Origin: Stomoxys calcitrans
Lineage: Eukaryota; Arthropoda; Insecta; Diptera; Muscidae
Assembly (NCBI RefSeq): GCF_963082655.1
Contig: NC_081553.1
Span: forward strand, 158,077,441-158,141,440
Reading direction: 5' to 3'
DNA length: 64,000 nt
Position 1 is the first letter of the stretch. Every line of letters begins with the position of its first letter. Below are positions 1-9,714 of this stretch, in pieces. Position numbers and translations under genes: made by a program. The notes beneath the pieces are model-generated. The model made no database searches, was not told the DNA's origin, and saw only the letters and a list, made by a program, of their open reading frames with translations.

Positions 1-600
1 CGACCATTTTTCACAACTTTCACGACAAGAGTGCACTGATGAACATTAATCTTTGTATAATGCACCATCATTTAGCACTGTGAAAAACAGGTTTCATGAA
101 TTAAGTCGCTCGCTTGACGTCGAACTCAGTGAAAGTCGTCGAATCGACCGTTGTACCAGAGAACATTGATGCCGTGCGTGAACTTATAAGGCAAGATCGT
201 CATGTGACATACCGTGAGATAGAGACATTCTTGGGCATTTCTTCCACAAGCATACATTCGAAATTGCATGAACACCTTGCCGAAAAAAAGGTTTGTTCTC
301 ACTGGATTTCGCACAATTTGGCAATCGCTTATATAAAGGCTCGTGCGGATAACATGGTGGTCTCATTTGTACAACAACCACAAATCATATGGTGCAAATC
401 GCCATTTCGTCACAAGATATCATTCCAAAAAATGACATTGTTCTCAGCACAGCCAAAAAACTAGTGTTCGTGTGTATACGTGTGCAGGTGAAATGACAAA
501 TAGAACGTGCAAAAAAATTGGGTGGTTTGCTGTGAATGTAAACGCAGGACTGCAGGACTGACATCTTAATACCGCCAAACTGCCTGGCTGTTTTCAGCTG
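1..600 (+). pseudogene. mariner transposase remnant, N-terminal part
   Basis: The frame at 114-330 encodes a paired-type helix-turn-helix DNA-binding region typical of mariner transposases: VVPENIDAVRELIRQDRHVT, then YREIETFLGISSTSIHSKLH, and EHLAEKKVCSHWISHNL. The following catalytic part is lost or scrambled; beyond about 335 the reading no longer fits a transposase. C-terminal transposase pieces of the same orientation lie at 1195-1345 and 2395-2510, so this is one decayed element broken by later insertions. It cannot encode a working enzyme. Confidence 0.7.
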
Positions 601-684
601 TGAGATCACCTTTATTAGTCCACTTTATGCCGATTAGTGCGAAGAAATGTTGAAAAAACACGATAGCGGCGCTTCAAAATACGT

Positions 685-1345
685 TTATTAGATCGTCACA
701 GGTGGCTAATCGTGAATCTGTGCATAGAAAGTCAATTTTGAGAGGTAATCACAATTTGATTGCATGAACGAGAAGATGAATTAAAGTTCACCACGACAAA
801 GCGAGCTATCGCACTTCGGCTCAAACCAGCGCCTTTTTGACCGACCAAAACGTTGAATGGATTTATTAGATCGTCACAGGTGGCTAATCGTGAATCTGTG
901 CATAGAAAGTCAATTTTGAGAGGTAATCACAATTTGACAGGATTCACTGAATAAGGTTAAGCCAAGCGATCAGCCGATATACTTTTTTTTTAATATTTGG
1001 CAGTACTTGGCATTGAGGATGTCAACTTGTTCTCTTTTTACATTCATTCTTTGTTTACGTTTTCTCCTATATGATGACATTTTCAATCGTCAGATTTGAC
1101 ATCCTTAATGATGTTTATGGGGCCTATTCACTTTGTGTTTTGCATGTGACCTAACCTTCTATTAGTGAATCCTGACAATTTGATTGCCTGAACGAGAAGA
1201 TGAATTAAAGTTCACCACGACAAAGCGAGCTATCGCACTTCGGCTCAAACTAGCGCCTTTTTGACCGACCAAAACGTTGAATGGATGGGTCATCTGCCGT
1301 TCAGCCCTGATTTGACACCCAATGACTTCTATTTATTTCCGCACT
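685..1345 (+). pseudogene. mariner transposase remnant, catalytic-domain end, locally duplicated
   Basis: The stretch at 1195-1345 reads HDKASYRTSAQTSAFLTDQN (frame corrected by eye), then VEWMGHLPFSPDLTPNDFYL, FPH. This matches the C-terminal catalytic region of mariner transposases, where the last Asp of the D,D34D triad lies in S-P-D-L-x-P-x-D-F. The same 90 bp also occurs at 771-859, and a second segment is repeated at 685-757 and 862-938, so part of the element was tandemly duplicated before a MITE (938-1174) landed in the second copy. Confidence 0.65.
938..1174. mobile_element. 237-bp MITE with 11-bp perfect TIRs and 9-bp target duplication
   Basis: The element starts CAGGATTCACT and ends AGTGAATCCTG, with imperfect inverted similarity continuing to about 22 bp. 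It is flanked on both sides by ACAATTTGA (929-937 and 1175-1183). The uninterrupted host sequence occurs nearby at 741-775 and contains a single ACAATTTGA, confirming the target duplication. No coding capacity. A 9-bp duplication suggests a Mutator-like family; this is inference. Confidence 0.8.
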
Positions 1346-1544
1346 TTACTTTTCTTTTAATTGGCTACGACAGAACATTTGTTCCACTAGCCGAACGTAG
1401 AATAGCGTTCCAAGCGCCTCGATCTTCTGAGCTCATTCTAAAATCTCTGACAACAAGTCTCTTTGTCTGAAACCTCGTTTGGTATTAAATGGTTCGGAGA
1501 GATTCTTTCATATCTTACTGAGGAACGCGTATCAGAAATTGTCA

Positions 1545-2340
1545 TACTGCCTATAATTATTCAGCGGGTAACCCGTCGGCTCCTGCTGCCTTGTTGTTCT
1601 TTTGTCGGATCACTGTTACTTGGACCTTATTCTGAATAGGAGGTAACCATCATCATTAATTGGTTCTGCGGTATCCACTTCGGCGCCATCGTCGAACACT
1701 ATCATTTGTGTAAAATGTTCTTTCCATAACCTCAGCATGCTATCTGTGTCAGTTACCAGATTTCCCTCTTTGTCTCTGCAAGAGGATGTGCCTGCACCAA
1801 AACCATCGGTTTGATGTTTAATTCTTTGGTAGAATTTCCAGACTTCATTCTGACTCCTGTACATTTCAATTCACTCACACTCACATCTTTCCATTTCTCC
1901 TCTCTCCTTTTTACCCGATACCTCTCGTTCATCTGGCGCGTTGCTACTGATTGCAGGGTTGCTCTATATACCGCATTCTTGGTTTCAGTAGCATCTCGAC
2001 ACTCTTGGCCGTACAATGGGTTTCTTGGAGGAGGCTTCCGGTACCCAAGTACCCAAGTAGTAAAATATCCCAGAACGATTTTAATATCATGGGCGGGGCA
2101 GCGGTCATATTCTCTCTCTAGGCGCTCGTAGAAAATATCTTTGGTCTGCTCGTTCTTGTCTTCCGCCAGGGCATGGGCACAAATAAGACTGATGTTGAAG
2201 AATTTGGCTTTTATGGGGATTATGGCTAGCCTCTCATCCACCGGAGTTAAGCTGAAGACAAGGTGTTTGAGTCTCCGACTAACCACAAATCCACAGCGTT
2301 TTTACTATTCCTTTGTTTCTCATAGCCCAGCGCCCCGCAC
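1545..2340 (-). pseudogene. RTE-type non-LTR retrotransposon fragment (endonuclease and RT start)
   Basis: The minus frame from 2286 reads FSLTPVDERLAIIPIKAKFF, then NISLICAHALAEDKNEQTKD, then IFYERLEREYDRCPAHDIKI, VLGYF: an apurinic-type endonuclease domain of RTE/'craniofacial development protein 2-like' retrotransposons. The catalytic G-D-F-N is damaged to G-Y-F. From 1864 a second frame reads NEVWKFYQRIKHQTDGF and GNLVTDTDSMLRLWKEHF, and near 1640-1560 a NNKAAGADGLPAE motif marks the start of the reverse transcriptase, where the copy ends. It is inserted in the mariner remnant, whose C-terminal piece resumes at about 2395. Confidence 0.7.
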
Positions 2341-2394
2341 ATAAAGATACAAATTTGTGGTCAGTGATTTTCGCCGCCAGAAAATGCTGTTGTA

Positions 2395-2510
2395 GAGTTC
2401 AATAATCATGTTTTGGAGGTGTATCAATCGGAGCGGAATAAGTGTTTCGACAATTGGGTTGAGCGCATGCAAAATTGTATAAATAATGCTGAAGGATACA
2501 TTGAAAAATA
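2395..2510 (+). pseudogene. mariner transposase remnant, extreme C-terminus
   Basis: The frame reads VYQSERNKCFDNWVERMQNC, INNAEGYIEK followed by stops; this is the usual C-terminal end of a mariner transposase. It is separated from the preceding piece (ending near 1345) by the RTE fragment. AT-rich sequence follows. Confidence 0.6.
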
Positions 2511-2544
2511 ATAAAATAAGTTTTGATGATAAAAATTTGTAATT

Positions 2545-2830
2545 CCTTTATTAAGGGCAGTATGCACCTCTGGCGAAATTTTTGTTACCATAAGAAATGC
2601 ATTTGTATATCCCTGAAGTTTTGGTTACCGATACTGTTACTGAAAATTTCTTTGCGTAACATGGTGACATATTAGGAAAGGGATAATTTTTCTTGCAATT
2701 ACGAATGGAAGTGTATGTTTTGATAATTCCATGCAACATGAAATAAAGTTATTTGCAAATAGAAACGGTTAATTTCAGTACATATGTACTTTATTAGCCA
2801 AAAATGATTAATCATCGGTAAAAAACGTAA
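2545..2830 (+). repeat. dispersed noncoding repeat (copies also inverted at 5205-5290 and 5610-5725, direct at 6295-6550)
   Basis: The repeat starts near GTATGCACCTCTGGCGAAA and ends with CAACATGAAATAAAGTTATT, followed by the palindrome GTACATATGTAC. The copy at 6295-6550 matches along its length in the same orientation. Shorter pieces occur in inverted orientation at 5205-5290 and 5610-5725. No coding potential; family unknown. Confidence 0.6.
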
Positions 2831-3179
2831 AAAATAAACATTAAGAATTATAGCTTTTAATCCCATTTTTTTGCAATATTATCTTTAAGACGCGTTACAT
2901 TGGTTTTACTCTAATAGCTGGTACTATGTTCGTTTTCTACCGTTTCTACCAATTTTATCGCTAATACTCTTTGAAATACTACACAAATAACAATGATAAA
3001 CTAACAATTTTATTAAAATTTTACCAAAAGTAATGAGGAAATGTCCTACTGAATGAAATCAGCAAGTTGTTTTGATTTAAAATCTATTAACTAAAAAAGT
3101 AATCGGCGAATAATATCGCTAAAAACGAATATAGACATTAATGCAAGAAACACGACAATCACAGTTGTTTTACAATATC

Positions 3180-4912
3180 GCAATTCTGTAAATGGCGCTT
3201 ACGTTGTCTGTGTCTTCTTTTTGGTTCATCGTTCGTCCAATGTTTTGCTGTATTCTAAAGGTTTCTATCTCAATCTCTATGTTTTCTTTTACCTCTTTGT
3301 CCAATATTGTTACGTTGTCAAAGCCTGGTGAGTGATCTGTACTCAGAGAGAGTTGTACTAGTGCTGTTGTTTCTTTTTGTTTTTCAATGTCTGTCTTATG
3401 TTATCCCATCCTTATGCTAAGTGCTCTTTTTGTTGTTCCAATGTATATTTTGTCTCAGTCATCGTTGTTCTTACCCTTAACATTTGATCTGGTAGACTAC
3501 GTTGCTATGTTGTTGTTTTTCTATTTATAAATATTGTGTTGTGTGTTGCGTTTGGTTTGGTATGCAAAGCTTGGGTAGTTGTTGATTGGTAAATAGGCCG
3601 GGCATGTAAGTTACACCGTTAAAATTCTTTGATAGCTGTGTTGGATTTACTTAGGTTATTGTCATCTCTTTTAATTTCGTCAAACAGGGAGTTATTGTTT
3701 CAATGTTCTTGTCGTGAAATTGTTTGTCACTAATGTTAAGAATTCTGTTTATCAGGGTTTTGGCGATATTAAACCTGTGCTTTTGGTTGTGTTGAGTGAT
3801 AATAGATTATTCTACCAGATGACGTATCTTGACTGTACCAGTCAAAAATTATTGTATACATCGTTTGAGTTTGACGTCTAAATAAGGTATTTTCTAATCC
3901 TTCTCATGTTTTAATGTGATATTTATTCAAAGTATGCAACATCTTTTCCGCATCGTCTTTGTTGGTAATTGCTAAAATATCATCTACATATTTGGCTATG
4001 TATCTGATATTTATGTCCTTATGTTGTAGCTCCGCTATGGTGTCGTCAAGTAGGTTATCTAACACTAAGTCTGCGATTGTAGGTGAAAGGGGATTTCCCA
4101 TAGGCATCCCATAAATATGAAATTGTTTATTCTATTAGTTATTTTTGTCCTATACATCTCTTTCTTGTTTTCTTGCAAATCGATTATGGATTGTTCAAAA
4201 TCTGCTAATGCATGTAATGGCGAGAAATTCGGCGAATTTAGGGATAACAGACATTTTTTGGGGATAGCAGTCATTTGCATTCGAAAGAAAATTCTCAATC
4301 TGTCCTGTGTCAAACCAGTGCTCGTTGAATTTGAATCAGAATTTGTTAAACATAATTTCTTTCAGTGTGTCAATTTTACTTTCTTGTGCTTCTGTTAAGT
4401 TTTTTTCTATTGCCTCTATCCTGTTGTTTTCTTTTTGTTTGAACGTCAAGTGAAATTAAGCTTAGATCTATGCGTTGTACTTTCAATTTGTCGCCTTGAT
4501 GCTTATGTTTGTTTGTGTAATTTCAAATTTGGGAATTTTTATGTGTAATTTGTTTTCTATTGATGTAAATTGACTTTGTTTTTTGCTATAGCTAAAGTAT
4601 TGCCCTAGTGTCGTTTTTTTGTGTGATTCGGTTTTTAAGTTTTGCAAGTCAGTAAGAATTTTAGTCTGAGTTTCTGTTGTGGTTGCCTCTCTAACTCGTT
4701 GCTTTATTTCTATTTGGGAATTTTTATGTGTAATTTGTTTTCTATTGATGTAAATTGACTTTGTTTTTTGCTATAGCTAAAGTATTGCCCTAGTGTCGTT
4801 TTTTTGTGTGATTCGGTTTTTAAGTTTTGCATGTCAGTAAGAATTTTAGTCTGAGTTTCTGTTGTGGTTGCCTCTCTAACTCGTTGCTTTATTTCTACAT
4901 TGTTAAACATGT
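3180..4912 (-). pseudogene. Penelope-like retroelement remnant (RT plus GIY-YIG endonuclease)
   Basis: The minus frame at 4107-3904 reads MPMGNPLSPTIADLVLDNLL, then DDTIAELQHKDINIRYIAKY, then VDDILAITNKDDAEK: reverse-transcriptase motifs B and C with the catalytic YVDD box, in the form found in Penelope elements. Downstream at about 3470-3185 the translated sequence DKIYIGTTKRALSIR and FDNVTILDKEVKEN, ending NVSAIYRIAIL, is the GIY-YIG endonuclease that distinguishes Penelope elements. An N-terminal piece (VEIKQRVREATTTETQTKIL) is at 4910-4710. Frameshifts and stops separate these parts, so the element is dead. A 185-bp tandem duplication lies at its 5' end. Confidence 0.75.
4528..4897. repeat. 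185-bp tandem duplication inside the Penelope-like element
   Basis: The segment 4528-4712 is repeated at 4713-4897 almost without change (one clear A/T difference near 4649 versus 4834). Both begin TTTGGGAATTTTTATG and end GCTTTATTTCTA. The near identity says the duplication is recent relative to the decayed element. Confidence 0.8.
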
Positions 4913-5289
4913 GTTTCTGTTATATTATTTAAGTGCTATTTGAAGTTATTATTATTTGTTGTTTGTCGCCATCTTGTAGTCTACACAAATATTTTCCAGT
5001 GTAGACATAAGTCTTGGCTGCAACCGATAATTTCGCTAGAGGTGCATACTCAGCTTTATGTGTGGAATATCAGATCAAATAAAACATCGTTTAAAGATCT
5101 TAGAAAAATCACATTTGTGTTAACACTCACTTGACATTGAAATTTATTGCAAAATCAAAAGATGTCAACAAACATCAATTTACTATTTTGGCTGATTTTT
5201 AATAATTTTTGGCTAATAAAGTACATATGTACTGATATTAACATTTTTTATTTGCAAATAATATTATTTCTTATGGAATGATGCTTTCA

Positions 5290-5596
5290 AAATATAAATG
5301 TTCCATGAACATTCTACTAAGGAACAGGGGATACTGCTCTCATATCAATGAGTGCAGTCCGATTAAAGTTTAAGCTCAATAATAAGAGGCCTCTTTTTTA
5401 TGCCGAGTCCGAACGGCGTGCCGCATAGCGACACCACTTGGTAGAGAAGTTTTAACATGGAAGAATACCTCACAAATGTAGCCAGCATTAGTAAAGGGAT
5501 AACCACCGTTGAAATTTTTTGATGTTCCCGGCGGGATTTGAAACCGGGCGTTGGGCTTCATAGGCGGACATGCTAACCTCTGCGCCACGGTGGCCT
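5290..5596 (-). mobile_element. tRNA-derived SINE (family S1)
   Basis: Read on the minus strand, the element starts GGCCACCGTGGCGCAGAGG, which continues as TTAGCATGTCCGCC (A-box-like), followed by GGTTTCAAATCCCGCC (B-box-like), a body with GGTGTCGC and GCCGCAC motifs, and ends at TTAGTAGAATGTTCATGG. Related copies occur at 5758-5928, 14528-14816, 44402-44592 and 62402-62690, with scraps at 12345-12400, 20240-20400 and 23836-23895. Pol III-type head and lack of coding capacity identify a SINE. Confidence 0.75.
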
Positions 5597-5757
5597 TGTT
5601 CGTAGATGCAAGTAAAAATTTCCTTTAACGGTATCGTTAACGAAAATTTGGCTTGGGATATGTCAATGCATTTATTATAGTAACGAAAAGTTCGCCTGCA
5701 AGGGATGTATGCCCCTTTAACTCGGATTGCGTCGCTAACTAAATACTAAATTTCAAA

Positions 5758-5928
5758 TGAACATTCCATTAAGGGACAGGGAATACTTCTCTCATATCAA
5801 TGAGTACAGCCCGATTAAAGTTTAAGCTCAATGGCAATGGGCCTCCTTTTTGATATTCACGCCGGGGTTTGAACCCAGGCTTTCGGCGTTGTAGGCGGAC
5901 ATGCTGACTTCTGGGCCACGATGGCCTT
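5758..5928 (-). mobile_element. tRNA-derived SINE (family S1), internally deleted
   Basis: Same family as the SINE at 5290-5596 and same orientation: tRNA-like head with TTTGAACCCAGGC (B box, on the plus strand as shown) and the 3' end near TTAATGGAATGTT. The central body between head and tail is missing, so the copy is about 170 bp instead of about 300. Confidence 0.65.
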
Positions 5929-6759
5929 CAATTGCGTCGCACAGTGGGAAATTCGGTTCCAAAGTGTCGTTTAAATTTACGGGCAGGCCGATTTTCGTGA
6001 AATTCGGCATATATTACAAATAGGTGTAGAAAAAGAAAACTTTCGAGTTTTTAGCTGATTGGTTCAGAATTTTTAATATTTCTGATATATTTGTATATGG
6101 CTTTCCATATTTCTTGATATTACAATAGCTCCTTGATTTTACTTTGATTTCATTGAAATTCAGAACACAACAAGCAGGAAGATGGAAGAATGGAAGATTT
6201 GTGGTGAATTTGAAAAATATCGGATCATATTTGAATATACGTAAGGTATTCAGTTGGCAACACTTTAAGTACAGTCGAACCAGCATAATTGTAATACACT
6301 TTAAGCGCTGTATGCACCTCTGGCGAAAATTTCGTCACATTAAGAAATGCATTGACATATCAGAATCCGTTACCGAAAATTTGGCTTGCAGGTACGCAGC
6401 TCAAATGAAATATTCTTTGTGTAACAGGTTGACATTATCTTGCAACTACGAATGAAAATGTAGGTTTTAATAGCTCCATGCAACATGAAATAAAATTATT
6501 TGCAAATAAAAACGATTAATTACAGCAAATATGTACTTTATTATCATATCATGTTGCATCGACTTGTCAAAACATAAATTTCCATTCGTAATTGCAATAC
6601 ATTTCCATTCGTAATATTACGAATGGAATAAGTTTTTGAAGCCTGTCTTTAGGCGACTTCGATATTAGATATGATCATTGATCAACAATCTGATATATAT
6701 ACTTTTTCATGCATAGTTTTAGGCTATTTTATTTTATTAATGAATTAAGTTTTCATGGT

Positions 6760-8270
6760 GAATATGACTTGCGTATACGATAATTGCGATGTCACGAATG
6801 TTCTTTAGCGCACAAATTGTTGGTTGTGTGACGACCACGCTCACCTGATGTGTGTGAACACTTAAGGCGCTATTACACGGCATGTAGATGTCTTATGACT
6901 GGTCACTTTTTGTACTTACATGTATTTGAAAATGTTTATCAAAATTGTCAATTTACATACGATCAATCATTTTTGCTATCACATCCGTATGTTATTTTCG
7001 TATGACATAACCTAAAAATTTGAGCAAAATCTGATTTTGTAAGCGTAACAATAGCTAAAGTTGTGAGAAAGCTAGTTAAATTATACATTTGGGAAAACAA
7101 TTTAATTTGGGTTTGCTTTCAGTCGACTGACAACAAAAACCGTTGATTTGTTTATGTTTTTGTCAGAAGAAATAGAGCACTCTCTAATCGAAAAAAAAAT
7201 TACTTGTGCTATTTTGAAAAGTGATTTTCAAATGTTAGTTTCGTTTGCACCACACGACATGTAAATCTCAACATGTGCTAAATTTGACATGTCATAAGAC
7301 AACTACATGCCGTGTAATAGAGCCTTTAAGTGTTCATATGCAAAAGGAAAGGAGAGGTGTAACCATAAAATAGAAAGAGAGCAACTAGCGGAGCAACTCC
7401 AGGAATTGGGAATTGATTTCCCAGAAACGGTTACTATTTCACAACTCAGGGCGTTGCTTAAGAACGTGGTCGATGCGAACAGCGAGCCACAGCAGGTTGA
7501 AAAAACAGCGGAGCCACCATCAACATCTACCAATATGACAAGTATTAAGCAACAGCATTTTCACAAAATGGCGGAGGCAGCAGCGAAGCCGACTAATGCT
7601 GATGTACAGACATTGGAGCGCCAGCTACAGCAAAACTACGCATTTTGAAATTACAAAAAAAAAAAAATTAAATATCTTGAGAAACAGTGTGAGGCCAAAC
7701 GTAAGTCCACAGCCGGTTTTGCTGACGTTGAAAATTTCGTACATTGATTTCCCTCACGACTTCCAACTGACTTTATTAATCTTAGGTTGTTTTGGTCTGT
7801 GTATTGATTTTACTTCTATATAAATCGAACTTCTGATTTTTAGTTTTCATTTTCGCTTGAAATATAGGAGATGGGAAATTAAAGATAGTATCGATACTAT
7901 GGATATTTATTATTAAAACTATCGAAAATATCGAATGAAGCGATTATTGATAGTTTGCCAGCTTTAATTGCGAATGCTGTTGGATATGACGAGGCAGAAA
8001 AGTTTTTATACGCACGTTGTATGATGGCAGGCAGTGCAAATTAATTCATGCGTAATTGGGATGGTTTTAAAGAAGAATTGTGTGCCGAATTTAAAAGAGT
8101 ACTCGGTGGAAAAGAAAATTAAAGGGGGCTTGAAAGCAGACTTTGGAAGAGAAGCAAACAAATCTGTATAGATATGTTTAAATAATGAAAAGATTGCTGA
8201 GGAGGCGCCAATAGAGGCAAGCGAACTTGTTGATTTTTTTCTGGCAGTAAAAATCATTTTTATAAGGGCC
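6760..8270 (+). pseudogene. Ty3/gypsy- or BEL-type gag remnant, interrupted by a MITE
   Basis: Before the MITE, a frame reads NCWLCDDHAHLMCV, a zinc-binding-like cluster. After it, the frame 7340-7647 reads IEREQLAEQLQELGIDFPET, VTISQLRALLKNVV, resembling the SAP-like N-terminal part of dipteran gag proteins. Further down (about 7960-8270, several stops) the frame YDEAEKFLYARCMMAGSAN, NWDGFKEELCAEFKRVLGG, and IAEEAPIEASELVDF resembles a capsid domain. The order fits one LTR-retrotransposon gag, now broken by stops and an insertion. The assignment is by motif appearance only. Confidence 0.5.
6865..7331. mobile_element. MITE with ~38-bp TIRs and TTAA ends (family M1)
   Basis: The left end TTAAGGCGCTATTACACGGC, continuing ATGTAGATGTCTTATGAC, is matched by an inverted right end GTCATAAGACAACTACATGC, CGTGTAATAGAGCCTTTAA. 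Relatives in the same orientation start TTAAGGC at 40261 and 62303. A TTAA at each end would fit a piggyBac-type target duplication (inference). It separates the two parts of a gag-like remnant (6760-6855 and 7340-8270). Confidence 0.7.
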
Positions 8271-8282
8271 GTATTAATAAAA

Positions 8283-8372
8283 TTTTGAAGCCTTAAAATA
8301 GGTTTATTGGACAGTCCTGTAAAGGATGACTGTCACATAAACCTATTTGAAATCTACATTAAGTTTTGTAAA
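8283..8372. repeat. ~90-bp palindromic element (family P1)
   Basis: The two arms AATAGGTTTATTGGACAGTC and GACTGTCACATAAACCTATT are inverted around AAGGAT. Similar hairpins occur at 50932-51032 and 53815-53915. The outer arm AACTTAATGT / ACATTAAGTTTTGT is also shared. Confidence 0.65.
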
Positions 8373-8411
8373 TACCGGTAAAATTATTAACGAAACTTTA
8401 ACTTGCAAATT

Positions 8412-8577
8412 CGGGCGCACCGGTAGCCGAGTTGATAGCGTGCTTGGTTTACCAGTGCAGGGGTCTTGGGTTCGATTCCCGCCATAAGCCTTGGTCTGTC
8501 GCTACTGTGGTATCACAATGAACCAAAAATTGTCTAAGTAAGTCTGTAGGAGACCGCCAGTCATACCTAACCTAACA
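8412..8577 (+). mobile_element. tRNA-derived SINE (family S2) with LINE-like 3' tail
   Basis: The head CGGTAGCCGAGTTGATAGCG (A box near 8424) and GGTTCGATTCC (B box, 8469-8479) are tRNA-like. The 3' half, from CTGTGGTATCACAATG to CCTAACCTAAC, matches the 3' end of the RNase H-type LINE found at 28813-29012, 29905-30850 and 58880-58990. Such shared tails are how SINEs are copied by a partner LINE. Confidence 0.72.
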
Positions 8578-8655
8578 TGTAAATTTGGTTTATAAAAAAT
8601 AATACTGGCTGCCTGCTATGCCGATAATTATATATATAAATAAATTACAACTAAG

Positions 8656-9690
8656 AACGTGCTAAGTTGGGCCGGGCCGAATATTATATACCCTCCACCA
8701 TGGATCGCATTTGTCGAGTTATATGCGCTGTATCTCTTTTTAGGCAAACAATGAATATTGAATAAAAACTGTTACGCTATTGGAGCTATATTAAGTTATA
8801 GTCCGATTCGGATCATAAATTAATGCTGATTATTGTAGAAGTCATTGTGTAATATTTCAGTTCATTCGGATAAGAATTGCGCCTTATAGGTGCTCAAGAA
8901 GCAAAATCAGGAGATAGATAGTTTATATGGGAGGTATCAAGCTTTTGATCGATTCAGACCATATTAGACAAGTATGTTGAAGGAGAGAAACCGTTGTACA
9001 AAATTTCTGCCAAATCGGATGAGAATTGCGTTCTCTAGAGGCACAAGAAGTAAAGATCCCAGATCGGTTTATATGGCAGCTATATCAGGTTATGTACCGA
9101 TTTGCGCCATACTTAGCACAGTTATTGGAAGTCATAACAAAACACCTCATGCGAAATTTCAGCCAAATCGGATGAGAATTGCACGCTCTATTGGCTCAAG
9201 AAGTCAAGATCCAAGATCGGTTTATATGACAGATTATGAACCGATTTGAACCATACTTAGCACAGTAGTTGAAATTATAATTAAACACTTCGTGCAAAAT
9301 TTCAGTCAAATCGGACGAGAATTGTGCCCTCTAGACGCCCAAAAAGTCAAGACCCAAGATCGGTATATATGGCAGCTACATCTAAAGATGGACTGATTTA
9401 AACCATACTTAGCGCAGTTGTTGGAAGTGATACCAAAACACCACGTGCAAAATTTCAGTCAAATCGGACGAGAATTGCGCACTCTAGAGGTTCAAAAAGA
9501 CAAGACCCAAGTTCGGTTTATATGGCAGCCATATCAAAACATGGACTGATTTGGCCCAATTACAATCCCAACCGACCTACACTAATAAAAAGTATTTGTG
9601 GAAAATTTCAAGCGGCTAGCTTTACTCCTTCGAAAGTAAGCATGCTTTCGATAGACAGACGGACGGACGTACGGACGGACAGAAACAACT
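8656..9690 (+). mobile_element. Helentron/DINE-1-like tandem-repeat element, 3'-truncated
   Basis: The left end has the GC palindrome GGGCCGGGCCGAA followed by TATATACCCTCCACCATGG. The body is a run of about 150-bp units, each with AGATCGGTTTATATGGCAGC, AAATCGGATGAGAATTGCG and GGCTCAAGAAGTCAAGA. It ends in the ACAGACGGACGG stretch; the usual right end is missing and a LINE (9717 on) follows. Assignment to Helentron-associated elements rests on the palindromic end, subterminal inverted repeats and internal tandem units, and is an inference. Reading frames in the repeats are repeat artefacts. Confidence 0.7.
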
Positions 9691-9714
9691 GATGGCCCAA
9701 AATTCACCACAGAT

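Noticed and set aside
2545..5290. A single large transposon with terminal inverted repeats enclosing the Penelope-like element
   Set aside because: The related segments at the two sides are not in simple inverted order (the GTATGCACC and GTACATATGTAC parts are not mirrored), so they are better read as separate repeat copies.
8412..8490. tRNA-like sequence with A and B boxes as a tRNA gene (also at the heads of S1 SINEs)
   Set aside because: No complete cloverleaf can be drawn and a long 3' body follows, repeated elsewhere; these are SINE heads.
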